The position numbers and the translations under genes were made by a program. DNA of 5,686 nucleotides from Nitrososphaeraceae archaeon (GTDB taxonomy: Archaea > Thermoproteota > Nitrososphaeria > Nitrososphaerales > Nitrosopumilaceae): NCBI GenBank assembly GCA_025922755.1, contig JAICHE010000085.1, positions 1-5,686 of the forward strand, given 5' to 3'. The notes beneath the pieces are model-generated. The model was not told where the DNA came from. It made no database searches and saw only the letters and a program-made list of their open reading frames with translations. Positions 4,330 through 5,686 of the stretch are shown here, in pieces. Numbering within the stretch: the first letter of the stretch is position 1; each line of letters starts with the position of its first letter.

Positions 4330-5214
4330 CTATTCATTTAATTTTTTTATGTATGCTAGAATTCCTGTATAATCCAGATTTCCAAATCCTTCTTTTACTG
4401 CATTATCATAAACTTCCTTGGCTTTTTCTGCCATGGGGAGATTCAGACCAAAGGATTTTGAAGTTGCAGAAATGGTGTTGATGTCTTTTTTTAAATTCTC
4501 AAGGGTAAATGTTGCCTCGAATTGATCCTGAATCATTTTGAAGGCCTTGTTTTCACTCATGCCTGTTTTAAAATAAGTTGAGTTTAGAATTTCAAGGAAA
4601 ATTTTAGGATCGACATTTGCTCCCCTGGCAAGAGTTATTCCTTCTGATAATGCAAGAGCAAGCATGGTGATTTGTAGATTCATTGCAAGTTTTATTGCAT
4701 GTGCCGTTCCATTTTCTCCAAGATAGAACACTTTGTTTGCTATCGTGTCAAAAAGATCTTTGCATTGATCAAATGTCTTCTTATCTCCTGATGCCATCAT
4801 GACTAGATCTCCTGAAATTGCTACATTTGGCCCTCCCATAACAGGGGTGTCTAACATAACCAAATTATTTTCACGAAATTTTTCAAATATTTTTTTTGAT
4901 TCTAGAGGATTGATTGTACTCATATCACAAACTACTAAGCCACTGTGGTTTCCAAATACAATACCCTCTTTTTCAAAAGATACTTGCTTTACTGCATCTG
5001 CATCTTTTACTACTGTAATCACAATATCTGATTTTAGGGCAACATCTTTTGGATGATCTACTATTTCTGCCCCGTTATTTTGAAGCTCTTTTGTTTTTTC
5101 TTTTGTTCTATTATAAACAATTATGCTATAACCTGATTTTAGTAAATGCAGTCCAACTGCATTACCTAACATCCCTGTTCCAATCAATCCAATTTTTTTC
5201 AATTTATTAACCAA
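4330..5214 (-). CDS. NAD(P)-dependent beta-hydroxyacid dehydrogenase (3-hydroxyisobutyrate dehydrogenase family)
   Basis: A 294-residue protein of the usual length for the family, which oxidises beta-hydroxyacids or reduces the matching semialdehydes. The N-terminal Rossmann domain has IGLIGTGMLG (8-17) and YNRT (34-37); R36 suggests NADP(H). The substrate loop is DTPVMGGPNVAISGD (122-136), where M126 replaces the common Ser of PVSGG. The catalytic lysine is K175 in GTAHAIKLAMN, with N179 nearby, followed by the all-helical C-terminal domain. The catalytic core is thus intact but the substrate pocket is changed, so 3-hydroxyisobutyrate itself is uncertain; semialdehyde reductases of the same family are alternatives. 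The annotated start is TTG 5214; a second TTG at 5202 would begin MKKIGLIG, and neither has a clear Shine-Dalgarno. It starts 14 nt after an unknown gene, so the two are probably cotranscribed. Confidence 0.9.
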   Translation of the reverse strand: MVNKLKKIGLIGTGMLGNAVGLHLLKSGYSIIVYNRTKEKTKELQNNGAEIVDHPKDVALKSDIVITVVKDADAVKQVSFEKEGIVFGNHSGLVVCDMSTINPLESKKIFEKFRENNLVMLDTPVMGGPNVAISGDLVMMASGDKKTFDQCKDLFDTIANKVFYLGENGTAHAIKLAMNLQITMLALALSEGITLARGANVDPKIFLEILNSTYFKTGMSENKAFKMIQDQFEATFTLENLKKDINTISATSKSFGLNLPMAEKAKEVYDNAVKEGFGNLDYTGILAYIKKLNE

Positions 5215-5228
5215 GAATTTTTGAATCT

Positions 5229-5609
5229 TTAATGTCTTTCTTCATTTATTATTTCCCACTGATCATTACCAAATCTTGATACTTCAAATTCCAACTGTCC
5301 TATTGTTTTGTCTCCTTTTCTTACTTTTGCATAATCAAATTTTTTCATTCGAAATATTCTTTCTGTTGGCTTGTATCCTCCTTCAATAACCTTAATTTTA
5401 AACCGCTTACTTGCTTTAATTATTAATTTTCGGGCAACTTGAACATCTCCTCTCCATGAAAACATTTCAAATTCTCCAAAATTTTTAGTCGATACAGAAT
5501 ACCCATACAATCTTGCTTCAAATTTGTTATTCTTTGATTGTTCGTTTAGCCATGATATCACTTCTTCTCCATGACCTTTTTCAATTCCAAAAGTTTCTGA
5601 ATCTTTCAT
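5229..5609 (-). CDS. Conserved-looking hypothetical protein, function unknown
   Basis: A 126-residue soluble protein with mixed alpha/beta character and many charged residues. An opening EKGHGEEVISWLNEQ helix (11-25) is followed by strands around RLYGYSVS and EFEMFSWRGD, a helix VARKLIIKASKRF, the strand IKVIEGG, and a basic YAKVRKGDK segment. There are no cysteine pairs, membrane helix or catalytic motif that I recognise, and I cannot name a family. Start choice: an in-frame TTG at 5633 would add eight residues including Cys-Cys, but the ATG at 5609-5607 lies 28 nt from a TATA-like box and the TTG would fall inside that box, so ATG is preferred. The TAA at 5231-5229 is 14 nt before the beta-hydroxyacid dehydrogenase gene, suggesting one transcript and a possible link to that enzyme. 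Confidence 0.75.
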   Translation of the reverse strand: MKDSETFGIEKGHGEEVISWLNEQSKNNKFEARLYGYSVSTKNFGEFEMFSWRGDVQVARKLIIKASKRFKIKVIEGGYKPTERIFRMKKFDYAKVRKGDKTIGQLEFEVSRFGNDQWEIINEERH

Positions 5610-5631
5610 GTATGAAAAATTACAACAATTC

Positions 5632-5641
5632 AATAAATAAT
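5632..5641 (-). promoter_or_regulatory. TATA box for the hypothetical gene and dehydrogenase
   Basis: The minus strand reads ATTATTTATT, centred about 28 nt before the ATG at 5609. It would drive the two-gene unit and overlaps the alternative TTG start at 5633, arguing against that start. The remaining bases to 5686 are AT-rich with no visible gene. Confidence 0.45.
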
Positions 5642-5686
5642 AACCATTTTCAATTTTTTGTTAAACTAAAATATGTATAATTTTAT

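Noticed and set aside
5610..5633. TTG 5633 extension of the 126-residue protein
   Set aside because: The codon lies inside the TATA-like box that is properly spaced for the ATG at 5609.

Overview
The window is about one third G+C and looks archaeal, most likely an ammonia-oxidising thaumarchaeon of the Nitrosopumilus type. The evidence is a geranylgeranyl-reductase-family flavoprotein of the ether-lipid type, a DUF99 (UPF0215) protein, a DICT-like sensor fragment facing a stand-alone receiver protein, small zinc-binding proteins, and frequent TTG/GTG starts. Several first genes have a TATA-like box about 24-30 nt before the start codon and no Shine-Dalgarno sequence, which fits leaderless archaeal transcripts. 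The genus is inferred from overall style, not from a database match.

Left part (1-1206): the 3' end of a DICT-like sensor gene on the + strand meets, tail to tail, a single-domain response regulator on the - strand. That regulator keeps its phosphoacceptor Asp but has Asn in place of the metal-binding acidic pair. A 148-nt spacer with two inverted repeats follows, then a small four-cysteine protein on the - strand.

Middle part (1204-2923): a FAD-dependent geranylgeranyl-reductase-family oxidoreductase on the - strand lies between two small cysteine-rich proteins on the same strand. To its right is a divergent intergenic region with a perfect 15-bp dyad near its midpoint, other short dyads and an 11-bp direct repeat. 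Rightward from it runs an apparent 42-codon single-pass membrane protein whose end overlaps the start of the DUF99 gene.

Right part (2924-5686): the DUF99 gene (+) ends 12 bp inside the end of a short-chain dehydrogenase gene (-). Upstream on the - strand are a beta-hydroxyacid dehydrogenase (3-hydroxyisobutyrate dehydrogenase family) and, 14 nt before it, an unrecognised 126-residue protein, the last two probably forming one transcript. The final ~75 bases hold the promoter of that transcript and AT-rich DNA.

No tRNA, rRNA, CRISPR array or insertion sequence is visible. Nothing here proves a new system. The most unusual points are the NN-substituted receiver, the small membrane ORF coupled to a DUF99 protein that lacks the family's usual N-terminal aspartates, and the dyad-rich divergent promoter region.
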